A program made the translations under genes and the position numbers. DNA of 64,000 nt from Mycolicibacterium frederiksbergense (lineage in GTDB: Bacteria > Actinomycetota > Actinomycetes > Mycobacteriales > Mycobacteriaceae): positions 5,378,249 through 5,442,248 of the forward strand of contig NZ_CP038799.1 of assembly GCF_012223425.1 (NCBI RefSeq), written 5' to 3'. Below are positions 50,556 to 58,370 of this stretch, piece by piece. Numbering within the stretch: the stretch's first letter is position 1; the number at the start of each line of letters is the position of its first letter. The notes below the pieces were generated by a model, which was not told the DNA's origin, made no database searches, and saw only the letters and a list, made by a program, of their open reading frames with translations.

Positions 50556-51638
50556 TCAGTCCGTGCTCCAGAGCAAGCCCCGCATGAGTGCGGACTGTGG
50601 AACGTCCTCGACGGCGATCAGTCCGGCCGGTGCATTGCACACCCAGTCGATGGCGTTCACCACGCGTGCCGCCGTCGAGATGCACCCCGCGTCGGTGGGA
50701 TCGAGGACCGGGTGCGACAGGTGCGTGTTGAGTTCCACGCGGGGATCCCCGTCGACGACGACCCGGTGGACCCCCACCTGCCCGTCGGGCGGAAAGTCCC
50801 AATCCGGCGCGGCCGCGGTGGTCAGCCGGTTGACGTGCTCCAGCGTGATCACCGTGCGACCATCGAGCACTCCTTCGGTGGCGAAGCGGATGGCGGCCAT
50901 CTGGCCCGGCTGCACCGACATCATGGCGCACTCGATGGGTGCTGGGGTGAACCACCGTTCGGTCCGCTGGCGGATTTCGTCGAGCGTCACGCCGAGATTG
51001 GCCGCCAGCCCGCGCACCTGCGGACCCCATATTGATTCGACCACGCCGGGAAGTAGGAGCGGAGGTGGATCATCCGCCTCAGAGGTGCCGAACCCCATTG
51101 AGGCACCTGTGAATTCGGCGTCATCGTAGTTGCCGTAGTCGAAGATCTCCTGCACGGTGATACTTTCGACGCGGGTCGCCAAGCTCGCCGCGGTATGGAC
51201 GAGCGTGTCGCCGGAATAGCCGGGGTCGATGCCGTTGATGTACAGCGAGGCGTTGCCCGCCTCGCACGCGGCCTGGAGCGGCTCCGTCACCCAGCTCTCG
51301 GCATGACGTGACGCGGCCATCCAGACCAGTGACGTGCCCACGACGTTGATACCGGCGCCGAGAAACCTGGCCAGCTCCTCGATGGCCTCCATCGGCCGGG
51401 TCTCGGCGAGTGCGGTGTAGACGACGCAGTCCGGTGCGAGGTCGATCAGGGCGCCGATATCGTTGGTGGCGATGACACCTGTCGCCGTCGGCAGACCGCA
51501 CACGTCGGCGGCGTCGCATCCGATCTTGTCCGGCCCGGATGCGTGCAGCCCGACAAGTTCCATATCGGGTCGCCCGATGACGGTCTGCAACGCATGGCGG
51601 CCGACGTTGCCGGTGGAGAACTGAACCACTCTGCGCAT
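50556..51638 (-). CDS. DapB-like NAD(P)H-dependent amine/diaminopentanoate dehydrogenase family protein
   Basis: The 360-residue protein starts with a Rossmann motif variant (RRVVQFSTGNVGRHALQ) and resembles dihydrodipicolinate reductase-like proteins such as 2,4-diaminopentanoate dehydrogenase. These proteins are common in mycobacterial lipid and steroid loci without a defined reaction. The ATG at 51638 has CGAGGAG upstream; the open frame to 51671 is not used. It has its own palindromic operator and precedes the P450 set by 182 bases on the same strand. Confidence 0.72.
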   Translation of the reverse strand: MRRVVQFSTGNVGRHALQTVIGRPDMELVGLHASGPDKIGCDAADVCGLPTATGVIATNDIGALIDLAPDCVVYTALAETRPMEAIEELARFLGAGINVVGTSLVWMAASRHAESWVTEPLQAACEAGNASLYINGIDPGYSGDTLVHTAASLATRVESITVQEIFDYGNYDDAEFTGASMGFGTSEADDPPPLLLPGVVESIWGPQVRGLAANLGVTLDEIRQRTERWFTPAPIECAMMSVQPGQMAAIRFATEGVLDGRTVITLEHVNRLTTAAAPDWDFPPDGQVGVHRVVVDGDPRVELNTHLSHPVLDPTDAGCISTAARVVNAIDWVCNAPAGLIAVEDVPQSALMRGLLWSTD

Positions 51639-51675
51639 GTATGGCTCCTCGAAGACTGTCCGCAATGTCAACCGA

Positions 51676-51690
51676 AGTACTTACAGTACT
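51676..51690. promoter_or_regulatory. AGTACT-TAC-AGTACT operator-like repeat
   Basis: Two identical, self-complementary AGTACT hexamers flank three bases, giving a perfect palindrome 38 bases before the DapB-like gene and 135 bases before the divergent MFS gene. It is a strong candidate operator for this divergent pair. Confidence 0.5.
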
Positions 51691-51824
51691 GATGACGGCA
51701 TCCATCGCGAGGCACTATCGGAATCGACAGAGATACACCGTTCGGCGCGCCAACATCACCACCGCACCGGATTCGGGCTCTGACCCGATGCTGACACTTT
51801 CGGTGCGACACGTAACGTGAGCGC

Positions 51825-53057
51825 ATGGGCTACCTCGGGGAGCTTCGGACCAACTGGCAGCCATTGGCGGCGGCAACCGCGGGTTTGAGCGCAGGACTGA
51901 GCCTCAGCGCATACACCAACGCCGCCATGGCCCCGCAGTTCCTCGAAGAATTCGGCTGGAATCGTTCGGAGTTCGTGTTGACCGGCGTCATCACGCTACT
52001 GACGTTCGTGTTCCTGCCCATCTACGGCAGGCTCACCGATCTGTTCGGAGTCCGTCGAATCGCGGTGATCGGCGTCGTCGGACTACCGCTGTGCTGGGCC
52101 GGCTATACGCTGATGTCCGGGCCCATCTGGCAGTACTTCGCGATCAACGTCGTGCTGATCGGGCTGGGCGTCACCACGACGCCGGCGATCTACAGCCGAA
52201 TCGTGGCAACCTGTTTCGACAAGGCTCGCGGTCTGGCGCTGGCCATCGCCATCTCCGGACCACCGCTGCTGGGAGCCGTCGGCGCACCGGCGCTCGACGT
52301 CATCAACCGGGTCTACGGCTGGCGAGTGGGCTGCCTGGCGATCGCCGTCACGATCGCCCTGATCGGCGGCCTCGCCTTGTGGCTGATTCCGGCCGACGGG
52401 GCCGATGCCCGGCGCACCCGCCGAGAGGGCAGGACCGGCAACGACTACCGCCTCATCGGCCGCACCCGGGTGTTCTGGATTTTGTTCGCCGGCGTACTGC
52501 TGTGCAACCTGTACCACACGGTGACCACCACCCAACTCGGTGTCGTCCTCGGTGATTCGCTGGGTACCGGAGGTGAGGTCGCGTTGCTGATCTCGATATT
52601 TGCCACCGCCGTGATCGTCGGAAGATTCGCGTGCGGTATTGCGCTGGACCGCTTTCCGGCGCAGCGGGTGGCGGCGGCCGCGATGGCACTGCCCGGCCTG
52701 GGATGCCTGCTCATCGCCTCGACCTGGGACGGCTTCACGGTGCTGGTCGTCGCGGTCTGCTGCCTGGGGGCGGCGTGGGGTGCCGAAGGCGATGTCATCG
52801 CCTATCTGGTGGCGCGGCGGTTCGACCTGACCCTGTACAGCACCGTGCTGAGCATCCTGTCCGCGGCCATCGGGGTGTCCTCGGCTCTCGGTGCTTTCAT
52901 CCTCAGCAGGACCCTGCAGGTGAGCGAGAGTTTCAACGGTTTCCTCGTGTTCACCGGAGTGGCCGCGTTCGTCGGTGGCGCCTTGTTCCTGCTGCTGGGC
53001 AGCCGGTCGGCCGTTGCAGAAACCGCCGAGACCGGCGAACCGACGCACTCGCGCTAG
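51825..53057 (+). CDS. MFS transporter
   Basis: The 410-residue protein has about 12 hydrophobic spans and the MFS A-motif region GRLTDLFGVRR after the second helix, with the second-half repeat FACGIALDRFPAQR. It resembles the oxalate/formate or monocarboxylate branch of the superfamily. It would move an organic acid or related compound across the inner membrane. It diverges from the DapB-like gene and may import or export the substrate of the P450 set. Its stop overlaps the convergent USP gene by four bases. Confidence 0.85.
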   Translation: MGYLGELRTNWQPLAAATAGLSAGLSLSAYTNAAMAPQFLEEFGWNRSEFVLTGVITLLTFVFLPIYGRLTDLFGVRRIAVIGVVGLPLCWAGYTLMSGPIWQYFAINVVLIGLGVTTTPAIYSRIVATCFDKARGLALAIAISGPPLLGAVGAPALDVINRVYGWRVGCLAIAVTIALIGGLALWLIPADGADARRTRREGRTGNDYRLIGRTRVFWILFAGVLLCNLYHTVTTTQLGVVLGDSLGTGGEVALLISIFATAVIVGRFACGIALDRFPAQRVAAAAMALPGLGCLLIASTWDGFTVLVVAVCCLGAAWGAEGDVIAYLVARRFDLTLYSTVLSILSAAIGVSSALGAFILSRTLQVSESFNGFLVFTGVAAFVGGALFLLLGSRSAVAETAETGEPTHSR

Positions 53058-53938
53058 TCGCCGGAGGGCCGGCAGACCCCGACCGGAAGCGGCGAATGGT
53101 GCAGCAGGTTGAGGCTGGTCGATCCGATCAGCGCACTGGCCAGCGCCCCGTGACCGCGGGTCCCGACGATGACGAGTTGCGCACCGTCGAGGTGTTTCAG
53201 CAGCGCCTGGCTGGGCTTGGCCGGCTCGACGAAGAAACTGACATCGACCCCTGGATGGCGTTGTGCCCAGGGGCCGACGGTCGCAGTCAGCGAACTCCAT
53301 TCCAGGGCTTCCAGTGCGTCCCAGTCGATCAGGAACGGGATGGTGACGTCACCGGGTGCGCGACGCGACGACGAGGACCGCACGGCCCACAATGGGACGT
53401 GTAGTGCGCTGGCAAGGTCGAAGGCCAACTCGAGGGCGGCATCGCTGTTGTCGCCGTCGACCCCGACCACGATCGGTTGCGTTGTCGGAGAGAGAATCTC
53501 GCCACGCCAAGCAATGACCGGACAAGCCGACCGGGTGATCGTCTTGAGCGTCAGAGACCCGATCAGCAACGCGGAAGCCGCCGATACGTCCTGTGAGCCC
53601 AGCACGATCAGCCGAGACTGTGCGCTCAAGGATTCCAGCACTTCGTCGGCGGCTTCGGCAGGTGCGCTCGTGGTGACACTCAGATCGGGTTCGGCACTGC
53701 GCACCGCGTCCGCCGCGGCGCCCAAGATGGATACCGCGGCCTCCCGCTGCCCGGTGATCGCCGCCGCCCGGACCGCCGCCGCCGCGTCGCTGAAATTGTG
53801 GCCGAGATAGGGCGTGGCATACACGATGTGCAGGGGCGCTCCCAGCCGGGCGGCCAACGCGCCTGCCCAGGTTGCCGCACCCACCGCGTTCGCGGAACCG
53901 TCCACTCCGACCACGATGGGTTGTGCCGTATCGGTCAT
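53054..53938 (-). CDS. tandem universal stress protein (USP)
   Basis: The 294-residue protein has two USP domains. The second keeps the ATP loop GTRGHGALASALIGS, whereas the first has GSQDVSAASALLIGS and lacks the first G-x-G, so perhaps only one half binds ATP. Tandem USPs are typical dormancy and hypoxia proteins in mycobacteria. It is divergent from a second tandem USP gene across 167 bases. Confidence 0.88.
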   Translation of the reverse strand: MTDTAQPIVVGVDGSANAVGAATWAGALAARLGAPLHIVYATPYLGHNFSDAAAAVRAAAITGQREAAVSILGAAADAVRSAEPDLSVTTSAPAEAADEVLESLSAQSRLIVLGSQDVSAASALLIGSLTLKTITRSACPVIAWRGEILSPTTQPIVVGVDGDNSDAALELAFDLASALHVPLWAVRSSSSRRAPGDVTIPFLIDWDALEALEWSSLTATVGPWAQRHPGVDVSFFVEPAKPSQALLKHLDGAQLVIVGTRGHGALASALIGSTSLNLLHHSPLPVGVCRPSGD

Positions 53939-54033
53939 GTCACTGGTGTCCTCTCGGAGTTACTGTGCCGCTGCGCACACTACGCGCCGCCGAATCGCCC
54001 GCTCGCCGCTTGTGGCGGAACCGCGCAGCACTA

Positions 54034-54047
54034 AGGACTTTGGACCC
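54034..54047. promoter_or_regulatory. DosR/DevR-box-like site
   Basis: Read on the minus strand the core is GGGTCCAAAGTCCT, matching the GGGNCNNNNGNCCC DosR core at all but the last base. It is 58 bases before the plus-strand USP gene and 95 bases before the minus-strand one. USP genes are standard members of the DosR dormancy regulon. Confidence 0.5.
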
Positions 54048-54105
54048 TGCCGGTGCGCGGCCGACTCGACTAGCGTCGACTGTGAACATCACAGAGGAGC
54101 ATCGC

Positions 54106-54984
54106 ATGTCTACGCCAGCCGAGAACGCAGGAATCCTCGTCGCGGTCGACGGCTCACCCGGTTCGGACGCCGCGGTGATCTGGGCCGCGCGGGAAGGGCT
54201 GCGCCGCAAGGTGCCTGTGACGCTGCTCCATGTCATCGCGCCGATGATGGTCACCTGGTCGTCTGCCGTCGCCGAGTCGAGTATCGCTGATTTGCAGGAG
54301 GATTCATCCGCGAGGGTGCTCGTGCATGCTCAGCAGGTCTTCGAGTCGGCACTCGAGGATCCGAAATCAGTGTCGTTGCGTACCGAGTCGCGACCGTCCC
54401 CGGTGGTGGGATCGCTGGCTGAGGCTTCGCGGTCGGCGCTGATGCTGGTGGTCGGCAACCGGGGCGCCGGTGGGCACAAGCGTCTTCCCCTGGGATCGGT
54501 GGCTGCCGGCCTGCTGCACCACGCGCACAGCCCGGTCGTGGTGATCCACGAGGACGACGTTGCCGACGCCACGGCCCCGGTGGTGCTCGGCGTGGACGGG
54601 TCCCCGTCCTCGGAGGCCGCCACCCGGTTCGCCTTCGAGGAGGCGGCGCTGCGCGGCGTGGACTTGGTGGCCCTGCATGCCTGGAGCGATATCGGGGCGG
54701 TTCCGCTGTTCGCCCTGGACTGGCGGGTGTACGAGGAAGAGGCACAGGAGACGCTGGCCGAACGGCTTGCCGGATGGCAGGAGCAATACCCCGATGTCCA
54801 AGTCCAGCGCCGGCTGGTGCGGGATCGTCCCGCGCACTGGCTGGTCGAGGAGTCGCAGCACGCGCAGCTGGTCGTCGTAGGAAGCCGTGGGCGCGGCGGC
54901 TTCACCGGACTGTTGCTGGGTTCGGTCGCCTCGACCGTCGCTCAGCTCTCGCACGCCGCGGTGGCCGTGGTCCGCATCCACTGA
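54106..54984 (+). CDS. tandem universal stress protein (USP)
   Basis: The 292-residue protein has two complete USP domains, each with an ATP loop (GNRGAGGHKRLPLGS near residue 117 and GSRGRGGFTGLLLGS near 265). It resembles Rv2623-type USPs that slow growth under stress. AGAGGAG precedes the ATG at 54106. A DosR-like box lies 58 bases upstream, which suggests induction by hypoxia or nitric oxide. Confidence 0.9.
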   Translation: MSTPAENAGILVAVDGSPGSDAAVIWAAREGLRRKVPVTLLHVIAPMMVTWSSAVAESSIADLQEDSSARVLVHAQQVFESALEDPKSVSLRTESRPSPVVGSLAEASRSALMLVVGNRGAGGHKRLPLGSVAAGLLHHAHSPVVVIHEDDVADATAPVVLGVDGSPSSEAATRFAFEEAALRGVDLVALHAWSDIGAVPLFALDWRVYEEEAQETLAERLAGWQEQYPDVQVQRRLVRDRPAHWLVEESQHAQLVVVGSRGRGGFTGLLLGSVASTVAQLSHAAVAVVRIH

Positions 54985-54991
54985 GGGGTGA

Positions 54992-56557
54992 TCACCACCG
55001 GCAGTAGTTGGGTTGTCCCGGCTGGATGTAGCGGAAGTCCATCAGGTAGAGCTGCGGAGTCAGATCATCCGTGCGCCAAGTGGGATCGGTGACGATGTCT
55101 GCGGTGGTGTAGCGGTACCCGTCGTAGGCGTACGTCATCGGCACCGTATAGCCGGCCTGGTCCCACGCGTGGATCCATTTGCGGAATTCCACGACCGGCA
55201 GCGCGTAGCCGCGCGGGGACCCGTCGTAGTGGTAGATGATGTCGCCGTAGCGATCATCGATATCGAGGATCCAGACCACGTCTTCCTGATACCCCCACAC
55301 CTTGATCGGATTGCTGCCCAGCAGAAGGTGGTTGGACGACTCCCCCTCGGTACGCAGATTGCTGAACATGGAGAAATTGCCTGCGGTGCGCAAACCCAGG
55401 TAGGGCGTCAGGCCGATGAAAATCAACAGGATCGCAAAGATGTAGAGCAGCGCAGGCATCCGCGGGTCGACAATGCGCACCCCCTCCCAGCGGGGGGCGC
55501 GGTCTGCCGAGAACACCGTCGCCAGCAGCGGCCAGATCGCGATGAGGACTGCGGCGTCGAGGGCCAGTCCGGTGAGCAGTGTCAGCTCGGATATGCGGTG
55601 AACGTGCGCGCTCCACCCACACACCAATGCGATGCCGAAGCAGATTCCCGCGTAGGCGCGCACCCGGGGCGCGGTCAGCAGCTGCACGTGGCTGGCGGGG
55701 ACAAAGGTGAACAGCAGGGCGACGGCCAGCGCCCCGAAATCGACGAATCCGATCAGCGCGAGCGCGGCGTGCATGGTCAGCGAGAACGCCAGGATGCCCG
55801 CCTGCAGACGCGGAACGGACAGCAGCAGGCCCCCGCCCAGCTCCCACCCGATCACCGATACCGCCGCGATGACACCGATCATCGGTGCCACGGCACCCAA
55901 CCGCGGCGCGAACAGCACCAGCACGACCGCCGCGAGCCCGGCGGCAGCGGTACCGACCACCACTACGGTGAACATCCGGTTCCCTGCGGTGCCGAATCTT
56001 CCTCGTCGCAGCAACCGATAGCCGAGGTAGGCCATCACGACGGTGACCGGCACCACCAACGGCACCCCGAGGAACCGGGTCTGCATGGCGGCGATGATCG
56101 ATTGCAGCATGCCGGCCGCGCATGAGGCCGCGGGGTCGAAAAAATCAGAGTTCAGCTTGTCGAACCCGGCGATGACGTAGACGAGGATCAGACCGATGCG
56201 CAGCACCGGCAGTATCGCGGCGTAGTCGTGATCGGGTGCATCCCGGCGCCGGATCAGTGAATGCGCGAACACCAGGATCATTGCTACGTTCAGGCACAGC
56301 ATCAGGTTGACGTGGTTGGCCACATCCGGGAATCGGAAGAGCAGGAAGTACGCCGTCGAAGCGGCCAGCAACACCAGGAACTTCGGGCGGGTCATCCCGG
56401 TGGCGATCGCGGCACCGGCGAGCAGGATGAAGGCGCCGGTGAACCAGGGATCGATCCACTGCTCGCCCAGTTCCATGACGACGGCAACGGTGTAGAGCAG
56501 TGCGAACACCGAGAACGGGCTCAGCGCAGGGTCGTCCCGTCCGGCCACCTGCGTCAC
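54992..56557 (-). CDS. HTTM-like polytopic membrane protein (function unknown)
   Basis: The 521-residue protein has about 12 hydrophobic segments and a soluble C-terminal part of about 120 residues rich in Tyr, Trp and Asp (DDRYGDIIYHYDGSPRG). The YVIAGFDKLNSDFFDP segment near residue 133 recalls the HTTM (vitamin K carboxylase-like) superfamily, but the carboxylase Lys cannot be confirmed. It converges on the USP gene with seven bases between stops. A membrane enzyme acting on a lipid or redox cofactor is possible. Confidence 0.55.
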   Translation of the reverse strand: MTQVAGRDDPALSPFSVFALLYTVAVVMELGEQWIDPWFTGAFILLAGAAIATGMTRPKFLVLLAASTAYFLLFRFPDVANHVNLMLCLNVAMILVFAHSLIRRRDAPDHDYAAILPVLRIGLILVYVIAGFDKLNSDFFDPAASCAAGMLQSIIAAMQTRFLGVPLVVPVTVVMAYLGYRLLRRGRFGTAGNRMFTVVVVGTAAAGLAAVVLVLFAPRLGAVAPMIGVIAAVSVIGWELGGGLLLSVPRLQAGILAFSLTMHAALALIGFVDFGALAVALLFTFVPASHVQLLTAPRVRAYAGICFGIALVCGWSAHVHRISELTLLTGLALDAAVLIAIWPLLATVFSADRAPRWEGVRIVDPRMPALLYIFAILLIFIGLTPYLGLRTAGNFSMFSNLRTEGESSNHLLLGSNPIKVWGYQEDVVWILDIDDRYGDIIYHYDGSPRGYALPVVEFRKWIHAWDQAGYTVPMTYAYDGYRYTTADIVTDPTWRTDDLTPQLYLMDFRYIQPGQPNYCRW

Positions 56558-56585
56558 GTGCGCAGTTTAACCGCGACTCACATCG

Positions 56586-57059
56586 TCACCTGTTGTAGCG
56601 GATCTCAAGATCGGCCGAGCACACCGCGGGGCCATCGGCATCGGCGGTGACCCGTACGCCTACCGGCCGGCCCTGCCGATCGAAGAAGGACAGCGGCGGC
56701 TTGCCGTCCTGCAGGTGCGCGTCGCCCCACTGCATCAGCGACAGGAAGACCGGCAACAGGTCCTCCCCGGCCGGGGTCAGGTGGTACTCCTCGCGCGCCC
56801 GGCTACCGGGCTCCCGATAGGGCGCTCGCTGGACCGCACCGGCGGCCTCCAACTGCTTCAGCGCACGCGACACCGCGGGTGCCGAGGTTCCGATGCGCTC
56901 CACGAAGTCTTCGAACCGTTTTGTGCCGTAGAAGCATTCGCGGACAGTGAGGAACACGGTCTTGGTGCTCAGCAGATCCAGCACCCTGGCCACCGAACAG
57001 CGCTCGCCGGCGGTCCAGGATTCGCGATCCTGAAGCTGTCGCTCGAATGTCATCGCCAT
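56586..57059 (-). CDS. HxlR-type winged helix transcriptional regulator
   Basis: The 157-residue protein has the HxlR layout: Cys22 in GERCSVARVLDLL, the winged helix RFEDFVERIGTSAPAVSRALKQLEAAG and the wing REEYHLTPAGEDLLPV. The N-terminal Cys is typical of electrophile- or redox-sensing members. It diverges from an SDR gene across 89 bases that contain a CGTTACT/AGTAACG repeat, the likely operator, so it probably represses the SDR-tautomerase pair. Confidence 0.85.
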   Translation of the reverse strand: MAMTFERQLQDRESWTAGERCSVARVLDLLSTKTVFLTVRECFYGTKRFEDFVERIGTSAPAVSRALKQLEAAGAVQRAPYREPGSRAREEYHLTPAGEDLLPVFLSLMQWGDAHLQDGKPPLSFFDRQGRPVGVRVTADADGPAVCSADLEIRYNR

Positions 57060-57082
57060 CACCCCAGTGTAGCTAATGGTTG

Positions 57083-57118
57083 CGTTACTCAGCTACCTGT
57101 GGTTGTATCTCAGTAACG
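57083..57118. promoter_or_regulatory. inverted repeat in HxlR/SDR divergent promoter
   Basis: CGTTACT at 57083-57089 and its exact complement AGTAACG at 57112-57118 are separated by 22 bases; a further GTTATTC follows. The centres of the two arms are 29 bases apart, close to three helical turns, fitting two regulator dimers or one extended site. Confidence 0.5.
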
Positions 57119-57148
57119 TATTCGTTATTCAGACTGGGAGGAGCGGTC

Positions 57149-57850
57149 ATGGTTGCAGTCAGAGGCACGACGGTGTTGGTGACCGGAGGCCGACGCGGTC
57201 TCGGCTCGGCACTGGTAGACGAGGTACTCTCCCGCGGCGCGGCAAAGGTGTATTCCACTGCGCGCGAGCAGTACTCGGACAGTCGCGAAAAGGTGGTCAG
57301 CGTCCCCCTCGAGGTGCAGGACGAGAAATCAGTCGGCGCGCTCGCGGCGATCGCCTCCGACGTCGACATCGTCATCAACAACGCCGGGATCCTGCTGCCT
57401 AGCTCTCTGCTGACCGGAGCCTTCGACGACATCACCACGACGTTCGACATCAACACCCTCGGTCCGTTGCGGGTCACCCGGGCATTCGCGCCGATACTTG
57501 CCGGCAACGGTGGCGGCGCGCTGGTGAACGTGCACTCCGTGTTGTCCTGGGTGGGGGGCAGCGGAGCCTACGGCGCCTCCAAGGCCGCCATCTGGTCGCT
57601 GTCCAATTCCCTGCGCATGGAACTGCGAGCCCAGGGCACCCAGGTGCTCGGCGTACACGTCGGCTTCGTCGACACCGAGATGGTCTCCGACGTCGCCCTC
57701 CCCAAGACCGCTCCGGCCGATGTTGCCGCCACTGTGATCGACGCCCTGGAAGCCGGAGCCCACGAGGTCCTGGTCGATGAGGTGTCCGTCGCAGTCAAGG
57801 CACAACTGTCCGGACCCGTCGAAAACCTCGTCTTCGACCTGGCGCACTGA
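57149..57850 (+). CDS. SDR family oxidoreductase
   Basis: The 233-residue classical SDR has TGGRRGLG at 11-18 (cofactor loop), NNAG near 77 and the catalytic YGASK with the preceding Ser in VNVHSVLSW. It should use NADP(H) because of the double Arg in the cofactor loop. GGGAGGAG precedes the ATG. The tautomerase gene starts 28 bases after the stop, making a two-gene unit controlled by the divergent HxlR regulator. Confidence 0.87.
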   Translation: MVAVRGTTVLVTGGRRGLGSALVDEVLSRGAAKVYSTAREQYSDSREKVVSVPLEVQDEKSVGALAAIASDVDIVINNAGILLPSSLLTGAFDDITTTFDINTLGPLRVTRAFAPILAGNGGGALVNVHSVLSWVGGSGAYGASKAAIWSLSNSLRMELRAQGTQVLGVHVGFVDTEMVSDVALPKTAPADVAATVIDALEAGAHEVLVDEVSVAVKAQLSGPVENLVFDLAH

Positions 57851-57878
57851 CCGGGCTAGCGCAGGAAGGCCGAAACCC

Positions 57879-58304
57879 ATGCCGCTCTGGACCATTCACC
57901 ACACCCCAGGCATCTTCACCGACGCCGAAAAGCGCGAACTCGCGTCGCGCATCACCGATCACTACGAGAAGATCGGGCTGCCGCGCTTCTATGTGGTCGC
58001 CGTCTTCAACGAGACGACACCGGCGAATCTGTACGTCGGTGGCGAGCCCACGCCGGTCGGGGTGCGCGTCGTCATCGAACACATCGCCCGCAGCAGCGTG
58101 GATTCCGCAGGTAGACAACGCACCAGTCGATGGATCAAGTCGATTCTCGAGCCCTACCTCGACAGGCACGAGGGATTGCACTGGGAGTTCCACGTCGACG
58201 AGACCAGCGAGGAGCTCTGGATGATCAACGGGCTCATCCCGCCGCCGGCGGGTTCGGAGGCCGAACGCGAATGGGTCCGGTCCAACGCCGCATCCGTGTA
58301 CTGA
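57879..58304 (+). CDS. tautomerase family protein (cis-CaaD-like, Tautomerase_3)
   Basis: The 141-residue protein starts MPLWTIHHTPG; Pro2, exposed after Met removal, is the catalytic base of the tautomerase superfamily. The length and the conserved FTDAEKRELASRITDHYEKIGLPRFYV fit the cis-3-chloroacrylic acid dehalogenase-like subgroup. It probably isomerises or hydrates an unsaturated acid. AGGAAGG lies a few bases upstream. It is paired with the SDR gene. Confidence 0.83.
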   Translation: MPLWTIHHTPGIFTDAEKRELASRITDHYEKIGLPRFYVVAVFNETTPANLYVGGEPTPVGVRVVIEHIARSSVDSAGRQRTSRWIKSILEPYLDRHEGLHWEFHVDETSEELWMINGLIPPPAGSEAEREWVRSNAASVY

Positions 58305-58370
58305 GAACTGTTCGCCCAGCGTTCATTGTGCGGTGTGGCGGCGGCATTGCGTCACTGCAAGGGTCCTCGC

